This document shows positions 1-7,424 of a DNA stretch of 33,548 bases, one piece after another. The DNA comes from CAZLCK01 sp964558235. Lineage in GTDB: Bacteria; Actinomycetota; Coriobacteriia; Coriobacteriales; CADBOM01. Location of the stretch: assembly GCA_964558235.1 (NCBI GenBank), contig CAZLCK010000012.1:1-33548 (forward strand). Reading direction: 5' to 3'. Position 1 is the stretch's first letter. Each line of letters begins with the position of its first letter. The position numbers were made by a program, and so were the translations under genes. The notes beneath the pieces were generated by a model that ran no database searches, was not told the DNA's origin, and worked only from the letters and a program-made list of their open reading frames with translations.

Positions 1-127
1 CCTCTTCTTTCTTTTTTCGCTCGGCTACACGGCGTACATCAGCTATTCAACGCGGTACCTCCTAATTGGCGATAGGTCCCAAACAGGCCTATATCACCCA
101 AATAGGGACGAGTTACACATTTCTGTC

Positions 128-154
128 AAATTTGGGAATAGAATTCCCAAATTT
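128..154 (-). terminator. Perfect 12-bp hairpin after guaA
   Basis: AAATTTGGGAAT and its exact reverse complement are separated by three bases, just past the guaA stop codon. On the minus strand this is a stable stem-loop in the position of a terminator, but only the TTT at the end of the stem follows it, not a real U-tract. It may be a weak intrinsic terminator or a 3'-end stabiliser. A competing stem (GGGAATAG at 134-141 with CTATTCCC at 157-164) would reach into the guaA stop codon. The remaining bases 1-127 hold no gene that I can support. Confidence 0.55.
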
Positions 155-156
155 AG

Positions 157-1806
157 CTATTCCCACTCAATGGTGGCCGGCGGCTTTGGTGTCACATCGT
201 ACACCACACGGTTCACACCCGACACCTCAGCCACGATACGGCTCGAAATTCGCCCCAGCACATCATAAGGAAGCTTAGCCCAATCGGCCGTCATCGCATC
301 ACTACTCTCAACCGCGCGAACAATGACTGGTCTAGCATACGTACGTTCATCACCCATTACGCCGACCGACCTAATATCAGGTAAAACTGCAAAATATTGC
401 CAGCAGCTATGTTCACTGTTACGCTCACCTGTCTCCTGATACAGCCTCTCGTTATACGCATCCAACTCTTCGCGCACAATCGCGTCGGCCTCTTTTAGAA
501 TCGCCAGCTTCTCTTCGGTCACATCGCCAATAATTCTTATCGCCAAACCAGGCCCCGGGAAAGGCTGCCTATAAACCATCTTGTCAGGCAATCCCAAAGC
601 CACACCAAGCTCTCTGACCTCATCTTTAAAGAAGTGATCTAGCGGCTCAATTAACTCAAAACTCACTCCATCGGGAAAAGGAATCAAATTATGATGGCTC
701 TTAATTGTCGAAGCCTTACCGCCTGTTTTTCTAGCACCACTCTCAATAATGTCTGGGTAAATAGTCCCCTGCGCTAACATCTCAACATCGCCAATACGCT
801 GTGCCTCATCAAAAAAGACCTTCCAAAACTCAGTGCCAATTAGCTTGCGCTTTTGTTCGGGATCGGTCACTCCCCTAAGCAAGTCTGCATAACGCTTTTG
901 CGCCTGTACATGCACCAAGTCAACTTTAAACTGATCACGAAAAACAGCTTCAACCATTTCTGGCTCGCCTTTACGCAACATCCCATGATCCACAAAAACG
1001 CAGGTTAGTTGATCGCCAATCGCTCTATGAACAAGAGCAGCCACAACGGAAGAGTCGACTCCTCCAGAGAGCGCCAAAATAACCTTTCTATCCCCCACCT
1101 GCTCACGAATCTGTGTAACCTTTAATTCAATAATACCTTCCATAGTCCAATTCGGTTCAAGTCTGCAAATCTTAAAGAGAAAATTCGACAAAATCTCGTT
1201 GCCAAACTCCGTATGTCTTACCTCTGGATGAAATTGCGTAGCATAAAGCTTCTTTTGTGCAAACTCCATCGAAGCCACAGGACATACATCTGTTCGAGAG
1301 GTGATGATAAACCCTTTAGGAACCTCTGTAACAGCATCTCGATGGCTCATCCAAACGGTCTGTGCATCTGGAGTATTGCCAAAGAGCTCCGACGAACCAC
1401 CATCGACACGCTCAATAGTCGCAGGACCATACTCACCCTTGTCGGTATACCCAACCTTACCGCCCAAAAGCGATGCCATAATCTGTTGGCCATAGCAAAA
1501 TCCCAAAATTGGCACACCAAGGTCAAAAACTGCCTTGTCAACACTTGGAGCATCCTCGGCATAAACGCTAGCTGGACCACCAGATAAAATGATTGCCGAA
1601 GGATTCATCGAAGCAATCTCACTAGCGGGAGCATCACACGCCACAATCTCAGAATACACATGCAAATCCCTCACACGCCTGGCAATCAACTGCCCATATT
1701 GCGCACCAAAATCAAGCACTACGACCTTTTGTGACCCCTGTACTTGAATCTGCTCACTAGTAGGTTGAATCTGCTCACCCGAAGTATTTGTGACGTTTGC
1801 ATTCAC
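157..1806 (-). CDS. guaA: GMP synthase (glutamine-hydrolysing)
   Basis: Converts XMP to GMP using glutamine and ATP, the last step of guanine nucleotide synthesis, in the cytosol. The 549-residue protein has the full family layout. The class I glutamine amidotransferase domain has nucleophile Cys104 in GFCYGQQ and the His193/Glu195 pair in FHPEVRH. The ATP-pyrophosphatase domain has the P-loop SGGVDSS at about 247-253. The C-terminal dimerisation domain ends in the usual KPPATIEWE. The start is GTG at 1806, with GAGGAG seven bases upstream. About 25 N-terminal residues before the conserved core are a low-conservation extension containing a duplicated EQIQ. The gene lies 12 bases after ychF on the same strand, so the two are probably co-transcribed. 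Confidence 0.97.
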   Translation of the reverse strand: MNANVTNTSGEQIQPTSEQIQVQGSQKVVVLDFGAQYGQLIARRVRDLHVYSEIVACDAPASEIASMNPSAIILSGGPASVYAEDAPSVDKAVFDLGVPILGFCYGQQIMASLLGGKVGYTDKGEYGPATIERVDGGSSELFGNTPDAQTVWMSHRDAVTEVPKGFIITSRTDVCPVASMEFAQKKLYATQFHPEVRHTEFGNEILSNFLFKICRLEPNWTMEGIIELKVTQIREQVGDRKVILALSGGVDSSVVAALVHRAIGDQLTCVFVDHGMLRKGEPEMVEAVFRDQFKVDLVHVQAQKRYADLLRGVTDPEQKRKLIGTEFWKVFFDEAQRIGDVEMLAQGTIYPDIIESGARKTGGKASTIKSHHNLIPFPDGVSFELIEPLDHFFKDEVRELGVALGLPDKMVYRQPFPGPGLAIRIIGDVTEEKLAILKEADAIVREELDAYNERLYQETGERNSEHSCWQYFAVLPDIRSVGVMGDERTYARPVIVRAVESSDAMTADWAKLPYDVLGRISSRIVAEVSGVNRVVYDVTPKPPATIEWE

Positions 1807-1818
1807 TGCAATTCTCCT

Positions 1819-2883
1819 CTAAACATTAAACCTAAAGTGCATGACATCACCATCTTGCACAATATACTCTTTACCTTCCATACGAAGCTTTCCAGCAGCT
1901 CTGCAGCCTGCCTCACCACCAAGTTCAACATAATCACTATAGCTTGCTGTTTCGGCCTTAATAAATCCACGCTCAAAATCACTATGAATTACTCCTGCCG
2001 CCTGTGGAGCCTTAGCACCCTGTGGAATTGTCCAGGCCTTAACTTCCATCTCCCCAGCGGTAAAAAACGACTGCAGACCCAGCAAGTTATAGGCCTCTCT
2101 TACTAACCTAGCCAATCCCGACTCTTCTAGCCCTAAGCTCTCCAAATACTCCTTGGCCTCCTCAGGCTCAAGTTCAGCAAGTTCTGCCTCTGTCTTTGCA
2201 CAAATTGGAATTGGATTAACTCCATCGATCGGAGCAACATCGCTACCAATCTGATCCTCATCAATATTGGACAAATACATAAAAGGCTTCATCGTAATCA
2301 GATGCAAATCGTACAAAAGATCGCGCTCATCATCGCTCATATCCATCTCAATCGCACGATTTCCCTCATTTAACCAATCCAACATGCGCTTCGCTAGCTC
2401 AAATTTTGGTATTGCAGCTTTATCGCGCTTGGTCTCTTTCTCTAGGCGTCCAAGCGACTTTTCAACCGTTGCTAAATCGGCCAAGACAAGCTCGGTCTTG
2501 ATAATATCAACATCCCCTTGCGGATCGACCCCACCAGTCACATGCACAACATCTGGATCGGAAAAATATCTAACTACCTCGCAAATTGCGTCGGTCTCGC
2601 GGATATTTGCTAAAAACTGATTGCCAAGGCCCTCCCCTTCAGATGCGCCTTTTACAAGTCCGGCGATATCAACAAATTCAACCGTTGCAGGAACAATTCG
2701 TCCAGGATGCACAATCTCGGCTAGCTTATACAGACGCTCGTCTGGAACATCTACAACGCCAACATTTGGATCTATGGTTGCAAATGGATAATTAGCAGCT
2801 AAACCGCCCTTTTTTGTAAGCGCAGTAAACAGTGTTGACTTACCAACATTTGGTAATCCAATAATCCCCAAGGATAACGACAC
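1819..2883 (-). CDS. ychF: Redox-regulated ATPase/GTPase YchF (Obg family)
   Basis: A universally conserved P-loop NTPase associated with ribosomes and stress responses, homologous to human OLA1. The sequence shows the Walker A loop PNVGKST (residues 11-17), a G3 motif DIAG (72-75), and N-I-D-E (206-209) in place of the usual NKxD. That substitution is the hallmark of YchF and explains its preference for ATP. A TGS domain forms the C-terminus, ending with DVMHFRFNV. Length, 354 residues, is close to the usual ~363. The start is GTG at 2883 with AAGGAG just upstream. It is the first gene of a ychF-guaA unit and diverges from the glycosyltransferase at 2947. Confidence 0.96.
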   Translation of the reverse strand: MSLSLGIIGLPNVGKSTLFTALTKKGGLAANYPFATIDPNVGVVDVPDERLYKLAEIVHPGRIVPATVEFVDIAGLVKGASEGEGLGNQFLANIRETDAICEVVRYFSDPDVVHVTGGVDPQGDVDIIKTELVLADLATVEKSLGRLEKETKRDKAAIPKFELAKRMLDWLNEGNRAIEMDMSDDERDLLYDLHLITMKPFMYLSNIDEDQIGSDVAPIDGVNPIPICAKTEAELAELEPEEAKEYLESLGLEESGLARLVREAYNLLGLQSFFTAGEMEVKAWTIPQGAKAPQAAGVIHSDFERGFIKAETASYSDYVELGGEAGCRAAGKLRMEGKEYIVQDGDVMHFRFNV

Positions 2884-2946
2884 TAAATTCTCCTTCTACT
2901 TTACCCAAAAGGCACATAAACTAGCCTAAAGCATAGTTTCGATGCT

Positions 2947-4278
2947 ATGATAACACCCATGTCAGATGCTGATTCACACAACTTTAAGTCTATGGGGTCA
3001 AGCCAGTCGTCTATAGTGCGTATGGATCCTAAACCGACCATCTTAGTTATGCATGCCTCGGTAGGATCGGGACATAAGGCAGCGGCAGACGCTATTGCAC
3101 AAGCTTTGCGAATTGAGTTAGCAAGCGATGAAAAAGTATGCCCTGATATTCCAGATGATGTTTATGTTGAGGTCCTAGACAGCCTGCGTTTTGCGCGCTG
3201 TTTTATCGATGGCGATGTCACTGCTTCTGGATTTGTAGGTTCTATGAGGCCAATTTACGATGTAACATGGCGCTATATTTACACCGGCAGAATCTTATGG
3301 AATGGTGGAAGTGCATGGCTTCACGTAATGTTTCCTAAATTTGCTAAATGGGTTGAAATCAACAAGCCAGCTGCAATTGTTTGCACTCATATCACAGCAG
3401 CCAATATAGCTATCGGTGCACGCATGGTTACAAAGCAGCATTTCCCGATCATCTGTGTTCCAACAGATTATGAGGTGGAAGGACAGTGGCCACATCTCTA
3501 TACCGATCTGTTTTGCGCAGCCTCAGAGTATATGTCGGAGACTTTGCGTGCTAGGCGTGTGCCAGAAAATCGAATTCAAGTCACAGGCATTCCTGTAAGT
3601 CCAAAGTTTAGCGTTGAATATGATCGCGAAGCTGCTAGAAAGAAATGGGATTTTCCAAAAGATAAAAAGATCGCTTTAGTCTTGGCTGGCGCGAAGATCC
3701 CACGTCCTTACTTACGTTTTAGAGAAATATTATTCGACCTCCTACCGCGCGTGCATAAGCTTTCTGAGATCGAATTTGTTTTTGTTGCAGGAACTGACAA
3801 TGAATATGCAACCAAGTTGCGCGAAACTATAGCCGAAGAAAATCTGCAAAACGTTCGTGTCTTAGACTATGTAACAGATATGGCAGAGCTAATGAGTTGT
3901 TGCGACTTTTGTATTTGTAAGGCGGGTGGCTTGACTGTTACTGAATGTCTTTGTGCTCGCATACCAATGATTTTAGTTGGCAAAGCCTATGGTCAAGAAA
4001 AGATCAACATGCGGATGCTTACATCATTAGGAGCAGCGATGCATGTACAGACCGCTCGTGAGCTTTCAGAGATGCTAAATTACATTTCTAAAACCGACAA
4101 CGGTCTAAGATCTCTTGTATATAGCAGTGATATGTTAAGACGACCAAATGCAGCGCAAGATATTGCAAAATCCACCCTTAAACTTGCATTTACCCCATTA
4201 ACTGAGGCAGAGCTTGCCGATAGACTTAAATATCACTTCATCTGGTATTTAGGTAAAAAACCAGCCCACACACGTTAG
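2947..4278 (+). CDS. MGDG synthase/diacylglycerol glucosyltransferase-like glycosyltransferase (GT28 type)
   Basis: Probably transfers a sugar from a UDP-sugar to diacylglycerol or a related lipid at the inner face of the membrane. The N-terminal half matches the MGDG synthase N-domain pattern: HASVGSGHKAAADAIAQAL at about residues 36-54 and the CTHITAANI segment. The C-terminal half has the GT-B donor site, with KAGGLTVTEC and IPMILVGKAYGQEKIN near residues 325-360. Length 443. The start is uncertain: ATGs at 2947, 2959, 2992 and 3022 are in frame and none has a clear Shine-Dalgarno, so translation may be leaderless or start later. Acceptor lipid and donor sugar cannot be read from the sequence. 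The stop codon lies two bases from that of the convergent TVP38 gene. Confidence 0.85.
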   Translation: MITPMSDADSHNFKSMGSSQSSIVRMDPKPTILVMHASVGSGHKAAADAIAQALRIELASDEKVCPDIPDDVYVEVLDSLRFARCFIDGDVTASGFVGSMRPIYDVTWRYIYTGRILWNGGSAWLHVMFPKFAKWVEINKPAAIVCTHITAANIAIGARMVTKQHFPIICVPTDYEVEGQWPHLYTDLFCAASEYMSETLRARRVPENRIQVTGIPVSPKFSVEYDREAARKKWDFPKDKKIALVLAGAKIPRPYLRFREILFDLLPRVHKLSEIEFVFVAGTDNEYATKLRETIAEENLQNVRVLDYVTDMAELMSCCDFCICKAGGLTVTECLCARIPMILVGKAYGQEKINMRMLTSLGAAMHVQTARELSEMLNYISKTDNGLRSLVYSSDMLRRPNAAQDIAKSTLKLAFTPLTEAELADRLKYHFIWYLGKKPAHTR

Positions 4279-4279
4279 T

Positions 4280-5194
4280 CTATTCAGCTGACTCATCGGA
4301 TGTTCCATCATTAGATGGAACATCATCTACGCTAGCCTTAACATTTTGTGTGTCGATATCGCTATTCTGAACAGCTTTATCACCTTTGGCAAATTTGCTA
4401 ACAGTTCCCATCACCATATCGCGCTTAAAGAAAAATATTGCCAAAATTAAAACTGCGATTACAACAATTATCACAAACAAAACCCACTCTCCCTCAGCGA
4501 TGGACGAGCCAATAAAGCTCGACACAAAAACACCGGGAGCGCGGCCTGCTGTGGACAAAATAAAGAACCTGCTCGGCTTAATTGACGTTAATGCCACAAG
4601 ATATGTAATAAAATCCTTTGGAAGTGCTGGAATCAAAAAGAGCACAAAAACGATGATATCAATGCGGTTAGTTTGGGTAATGAAAGCCAGCTTATCCTCA
4701 GTTTCCTTGGGAACCATTTTCATAACGAACGGTCGTCCAAGTTTTCGAACTACATAGTAGATAACCACCGTAGATAGAAACGCACCGACCAATATAATGG
4801 CAGACCCAACATATGGTCCATACAATACTCCCGCGACAATTTGTACAACCTCACCAGGTATAAAAGCGATGATTATCTGTAGCAATTGCAAAATGAGCAG
4901 GATTCCAACAGCAACCGGCCCAGCTTCGCGGACAGTATCTAAGAGTTCGTCGAGCCCCTCTTCTGTAGTAAATTGCATAATATAGGGCCATAAAGCGACC
5001 GTGATAACAATTGATGCAAGTAAAATTCCTACTAAAACACCAAATTTGGCAATATCACCTTTAGTAAGTGATTTTGTGTTAGTAGAGTTATCTTTTTGCT
5101 CTGCATCTTTTTGCTTTACGTCTTTTTCAGCGCTAAGCGAATTTGAACTGTCAGATGAATTGTGTTGATCGTTAGACAAATCTTCTCCCAGCAT
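4280..5194 (-). CDS. TVP38/TMEM64 (DedA-like, VTT domain) membrane protein
   Basis: An integral membrane protein of the VTT/SNARE-associated family. Relatives act as lipid scramblases or undecaprenyl-phosphate flippases, but the substrate here is unknown. The first ~45 residues are polar and low-complexity (Asn/Ser/Lys-rich). Hydrophobic segments follow at about 50-75, 90-115, 125-150, 180-205, 215-235 and 240-260. The family signature region (FIPGEVVQIVAG, then Gly/Pro-rich YGPYVGS and the LGRPFV strand) lies near 112-157. The C-terminus is acidic. ATG at 5194 has no Shine-Dalgarno, while TTG at 5179 (codon 6) is preceded by GGGAG, so the real start may be five residues later. An 11-bp perfect hairpin sits in the last codons (4299-4324). 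Confidence 0.85.
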   Translation of the reverse strand: MLGEDLSNDQHNSSDSSNSLSAEKDVKQKDAEQKDNSTNTKSLTKGDIAKFGVLVGILLASIVITVALWPYIMQFTTEEGLDELLDTVREAGPVAVGILLILQLLQIIIAFIPGEVVQIVAGVLYGPYVGSAIILVGAFLSTVVIYYVVRKLGRPFVMKMVPKETEDKLAFITQTNRIDIIVFVLFLIPALPKDFITYLVALTSIKPSRFFILSTAGRAPGVFVSSFIGSSIAEGEWVLFVIIVVIAVLILAIFFFKRDMVMGTVSKFAKGDKAVQNSDIDTQNVKASVDDVPSNDGTSDESAE

Positions 5195-5279
5195 CTTAAT
5201 TAGTTATTTAATTAGTTATTTAAAATGTTCCTTATTTCGTGCCCCTTATTTTGAGCAAGGTTTTCAAAAGATTTTATTT

Positions 5280-5396
5280 TCAAAAGACTTTAGCATATCT
5301 AAACCTTGCGAGATACTTTGCAAGCTCCCTTGCGAACTCCTTTGCAAGATTCTTTATGAGATTTTTTGCAAACTTCTTTGCGAGATTCATTGACAT
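5280..5396 (-). CDS. Possible 38-residue cationic amphipathic peptide made of 4-residue repeats
   Basis: A small open frame from ATG 5396 (or ATG 5390) to TGA, built on the 12-bp tandem repeat at 5306-5389. It reads as tetrads such as NLAK, KFAK, NLIK, NLAK, EFAR, ELAK and YLAR, that is, an x-(L/F)-A-(K/R) period with an apolar and a basic face. The same strand and direction as the TVP38 gene 86 bases downstream would allow co-transcription. No clear ribosome-binding site precedes it, and the opposite strand is also open (5239-5463), so coding status is unproven. I do not recognise a family. Confidence 0.3.
   Translation of the reverse strand: MSMNLAKKFAKNLIKNLAKEFARELAKYLARFRYAKVF
5306..5389. 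repeat. 12-bp degenerate tandem repeat, seven copies
   Basis: Seven head-to-tail 12-mers with the consensus TTGCRARMTYCT start at 5306, 5318, 5330, 5342, 5354, 5366 and 5378. The fifth copy (TTATGAGATTTT) is the most diverged. Because the period is a multiple of three, every frame gives a 4-residue repeat. On the minus strand this is an (L/F)AK helix; on the plus strand it is a Phe-rich FARF/FANF string. Confidence 0.85.
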
Positions 5397-5525
5397 TGCA
5401 AAGCGAAAATCTAAAAAAGCCTATTTTGATGACTCACACCGAAACAACACGGATGAATTATAAATACACAATGAAAATCTTTTCTTGATTTGATATGCTA
5501 ATCAGCGTGTTTTTTGAGGCCGCAC

Positions 5526-5614
5526 GGAGAGCTGACCGAGAGGCCGAAGGTGCTCGCCTGCTAAGCGAGTAAGGGCCACAAAGCCCTTCTGGGGTTCGAA
5601 TCCCCAGCTCTCCG
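5526..5614 (+). tRNA. tRNA-Ser (GCT)
   Basis: Class II tRNA with acceptor arm GGAGAGC/GCTCTCC, anticodon loop CTGCTAA giving anticodon GCT (serine AGC/AGU codons), the long serine variable arm (AAGGGCCACAAAGCCCTT), and T-loop GGTTCGAATCC. The 3' CCA is encoded at 5615-5617. It lies about 0.5 kb from serS, which is transcribed toward it. Confidence 0.97.
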
Positions 5615-5617
5615 CCA

Positions 5618-5849
5618 TCCTCCTAACGTTAATAGACTAACCGCAACACTACAAACGATGTTATAAAGCTAGTTAGTTGCGCATAATTAATATGAAATTA
5701 AATAAAAGCAAGGTTGCAGTTAGTGTTGCGCGGAGGGGTAAAAAGTTTCTGAATAAAGGCATTTAGCCGTTTGCGTATATTGCAACCCCATAAGGCGTCG
5801 TTTGTATTTGACTTCAATAGCCTAAGATGTAGAATCGTAAATCGCGGTT
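5618..5849. other. Intergenic space between two tRNA genes with nested inverted repeats
   Basis: No open frame of note. It contains several long-range complementary pairs: CGCAACACTA (5642-5651) with TAGTGTTGCG (5721-5730), TACAAACGA (5650-5658) with TCGTTTGTA (5798-5806), and GGTTGCA (5712-5718) with TGCAACC (5781-5787). This may be a structured pre-tRNA spacer, a small RNA, or remains of an integration site. No intrinsic terminator for tRNA-Ser is obvious. Confidence 0.4.
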
Positions 5850-5923
5850 GCGCCCTTACCTCAGCTGGATAGAGGGACTGACTACGAATCAGTACGTCGG
5901 GGGTTCGAATCCCTCAGGGCGCG
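5850..5923 (+). tRNA. tRNA-Arg (ACG)
   Basis: Acceptor arm GCGCCCT/AGGGCGC, D-loop AGCTGGATA, anticodon arm ACTGA-CTACGAA-TCAGT giving anticodon ACG (CGN codons after A-to-I editing), T-loop GGTTCGAATCC. The CCA end is encoded at 5924-5926. An intrinsic terminator follows at once. Confidence 0.97.
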
Positions 5924-5940
5924 CCAACTTTAAAATTTAT

Positions 5941-5981
5941 ACGGCGGACACTCAAAATTGAATATCCGCCGTTTCTTTTTT
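5941..5981 (+). terminator. Intrinsic terminator of tRNA-Arg
   Basis: Stem ACGGCGGA (5941-5948) with TCCGCCGT (5965-5972), a 16-base loop, then TTCTTTTTT. The stem and U-tract are both good. The rest of the gap to serS (5982-6101) holds only approximate repeats of GACTTTTAGCC. Confidence 0.85.
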
Positions 5982-6101
5982 GTTCTATAAGCCTTTAAGC
6001 CTCATTTTCAGTTTCTAGCCGTATCAGATGACTTTTTATAGTCCTATCTGGCTTATAAGGTGACTTTTAGCCTATGAGCTGAGACTTTTAGCCCTGATTT
6101 T

Positions 6102-7388
6102 CTAAGTCAGCTTTTTGATATATTCTCTTCCACCCATATAAGGAACTAAAACATCGGGTATCTTAATCGATCCATCGGCTTGCTGATAGTTCTCCATAAT
6201 CGCAGCCATAGTGCGTCCAACAGCAAGACCGCTTCCATTCAAAGTATGCAAAAATGCTGTCTTTTTCTTGTTGTCAGAAAGCCTGTACTTGATATTAGCG
6301 CGACGAGCTTGAAAATCAGAGCAGCACGAACATGAAGAGATCTCTTTGTAACCGTTATACGATGGCAACCAAACTTCCAAGTCGTAGGTCTTAGCGGCAG
6401 AAAATCCGAGGTCACCACTACATAGATTTACCACCCTATATGGCAGGCCAAGTAATTGTAATATGTTCTCAGCATCTGCAACCATGAGTTCAAGTTCATT
6501 AAAAGAGTTCTCAGGAGTAGCAAATTTAACCATCTCGACCTTGTCGAACTGATGAACTCTGATCAACCCGCGTGTATCGCGGCCAGCACTACCGGCCTCT
6601 TCTCTAAAACATGGTGTAAATGCGCAGTATTTTAAGGGAAGCACCTCTTCATCAAGCACCTCATCGTTATGGATGTTTGTAAGCATAACTTCTGCAGTTG
6701 GAATTAAATACATTCCGCCTGTCGTCTTAAAGAGGTCATCTTCAAACTTTGGCAGCTGCCCTGTACCCGTAAGTGTGTTGGCATTAGCCAAAACTGGACA
6801 CCACCACTCCTTGTATCCACGCTCAAGATGAGTAGCAATCATGAAATTGATGATGGCACGCTCTAGCATTGCGCCCAGTCCACCAAGCAAAACAAATCTA
6901 GCACCAGAGAGCTTAACAGCACGATCAAAATCGATTATCTCTAGATCTGGACCTAGATCCCAATGTGCTTTGGGTTCAAAATCAAATTCTGTGGGATCTC
7001 CCCAACGTCTAACTTCAACATTCTCAGAATCGTCTAAGCCTTCTGGAACACTTGAATCAGGAATATTTGGAGTAGACAACAAGATCTTATTTAGAGCCTC
7101 TTCAGTTTGCGAAAGCTCAACATTGATCTCGTTAATTTGGGAGTTGATCTCCTTTACCTGAATCTTCTTAGCTTCAGCCTCATCTGCTTGGCCGCTCGAC
7201 ATAAGCTTCCCGATCTCTTTAGATGATGAATTGCGATCGGCCTGCAGACTCTCCACCTCAGTGATAAGCGTTCTGCGTCTGGTATCCAATTCAATAAAGC
7301 TATCTGGATTCCAATCTTTGTAATTCCTAAGATTCATCGCCCTAGTGACATCATCTAGATTCTCACGAACGAATCTTGCGTCAAGCAT
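6102..7388 (-). CDS. serS: Seryl-tRNA synthetase
   Basis: Charges tRNA-Ser (and tRNA-Sec where present) with serine in the cytosol. The 428-residue protein has the N-terminal coiled-coil arm that grips the long variable arm of the tRNA (about residues 30-105, Glu/Lys-rich heptads). The class II catalytic core follows: PTAEVMLTN, the motif 2 region CFREEAGSAGRDTRGLIRVH, and motif 3 GLAVGRTMAAIMENYQ near the end. The C-terminus has the usual bacterial KIPDVLVPYMGG. The start is ATG 7388 with AGGAGG five bases upstream. It follows the CNNM gene by 36 bases, so they probably share a transcript. Confidence 0.97.
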   Translation of the reverse strand: MLDARFVRENLDDVTRAMNLRNYKDWNPDSFIELDTRRRTLITEVESLQADRNSSSKEIGKLMSSGQADEAEAKKIQVKEINSQINEINVELSQTEEALNKILLSTPNIPDSSVPEGLDDSENVEVRRWGDPTEFDFEPKAHWDLGPDLEIIDFDRAVKLSGARFVLLGGLGAMLERAIINFMIATHLERGYKEWWCPVLANANTLTGTGQLPKFEDDLFKTTGGMYLIPTAEVMLTNIHNDEVLDEEVLPLKYCAFTPCFREEAGSAGRDTRGLIRVHQFDKVEMVKFATPENSFNELELMVADAENILQLLGLPYRVVNLCSGDLGFSAAKTYDLEVWLPSYNGYKEISSCSCCSDFQARRANIKYRLSDNKKKTAFLHTLNGSGLAVGRTMAAIMENYQQADGSIKIPDVLVPYMGGREYIKKLT

Positions 7389-7424
7389 TGCATCCTCCTG
7401 AACCTACATACAAAAAGTGCATAT

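Noticed and set aside
66..278. Plus-strand open frame at the left end
   Set aside because: It overlaps the guaA C-terminus and its hairpin, has no ribosome-binding site and gives a Pro/His-rich, unconserved-looking protein.
5239..5463. Plus-strand 74-residue frame with FARF/FANF repeats
   Set aside because: It is the opposite reading of the 12-bp repeat. The Phe-rich product looks less like a protein than the minus-strand amphipathic frame, and it has no Shine-Dalgarno.
6000..6100. Approximate repeats of GACTTTTAGCC before the serS end
   Set aside because: The copies are short and imperfect, with no clear hairpin or U-tract, so I do not call them a terminator or a repeat element.
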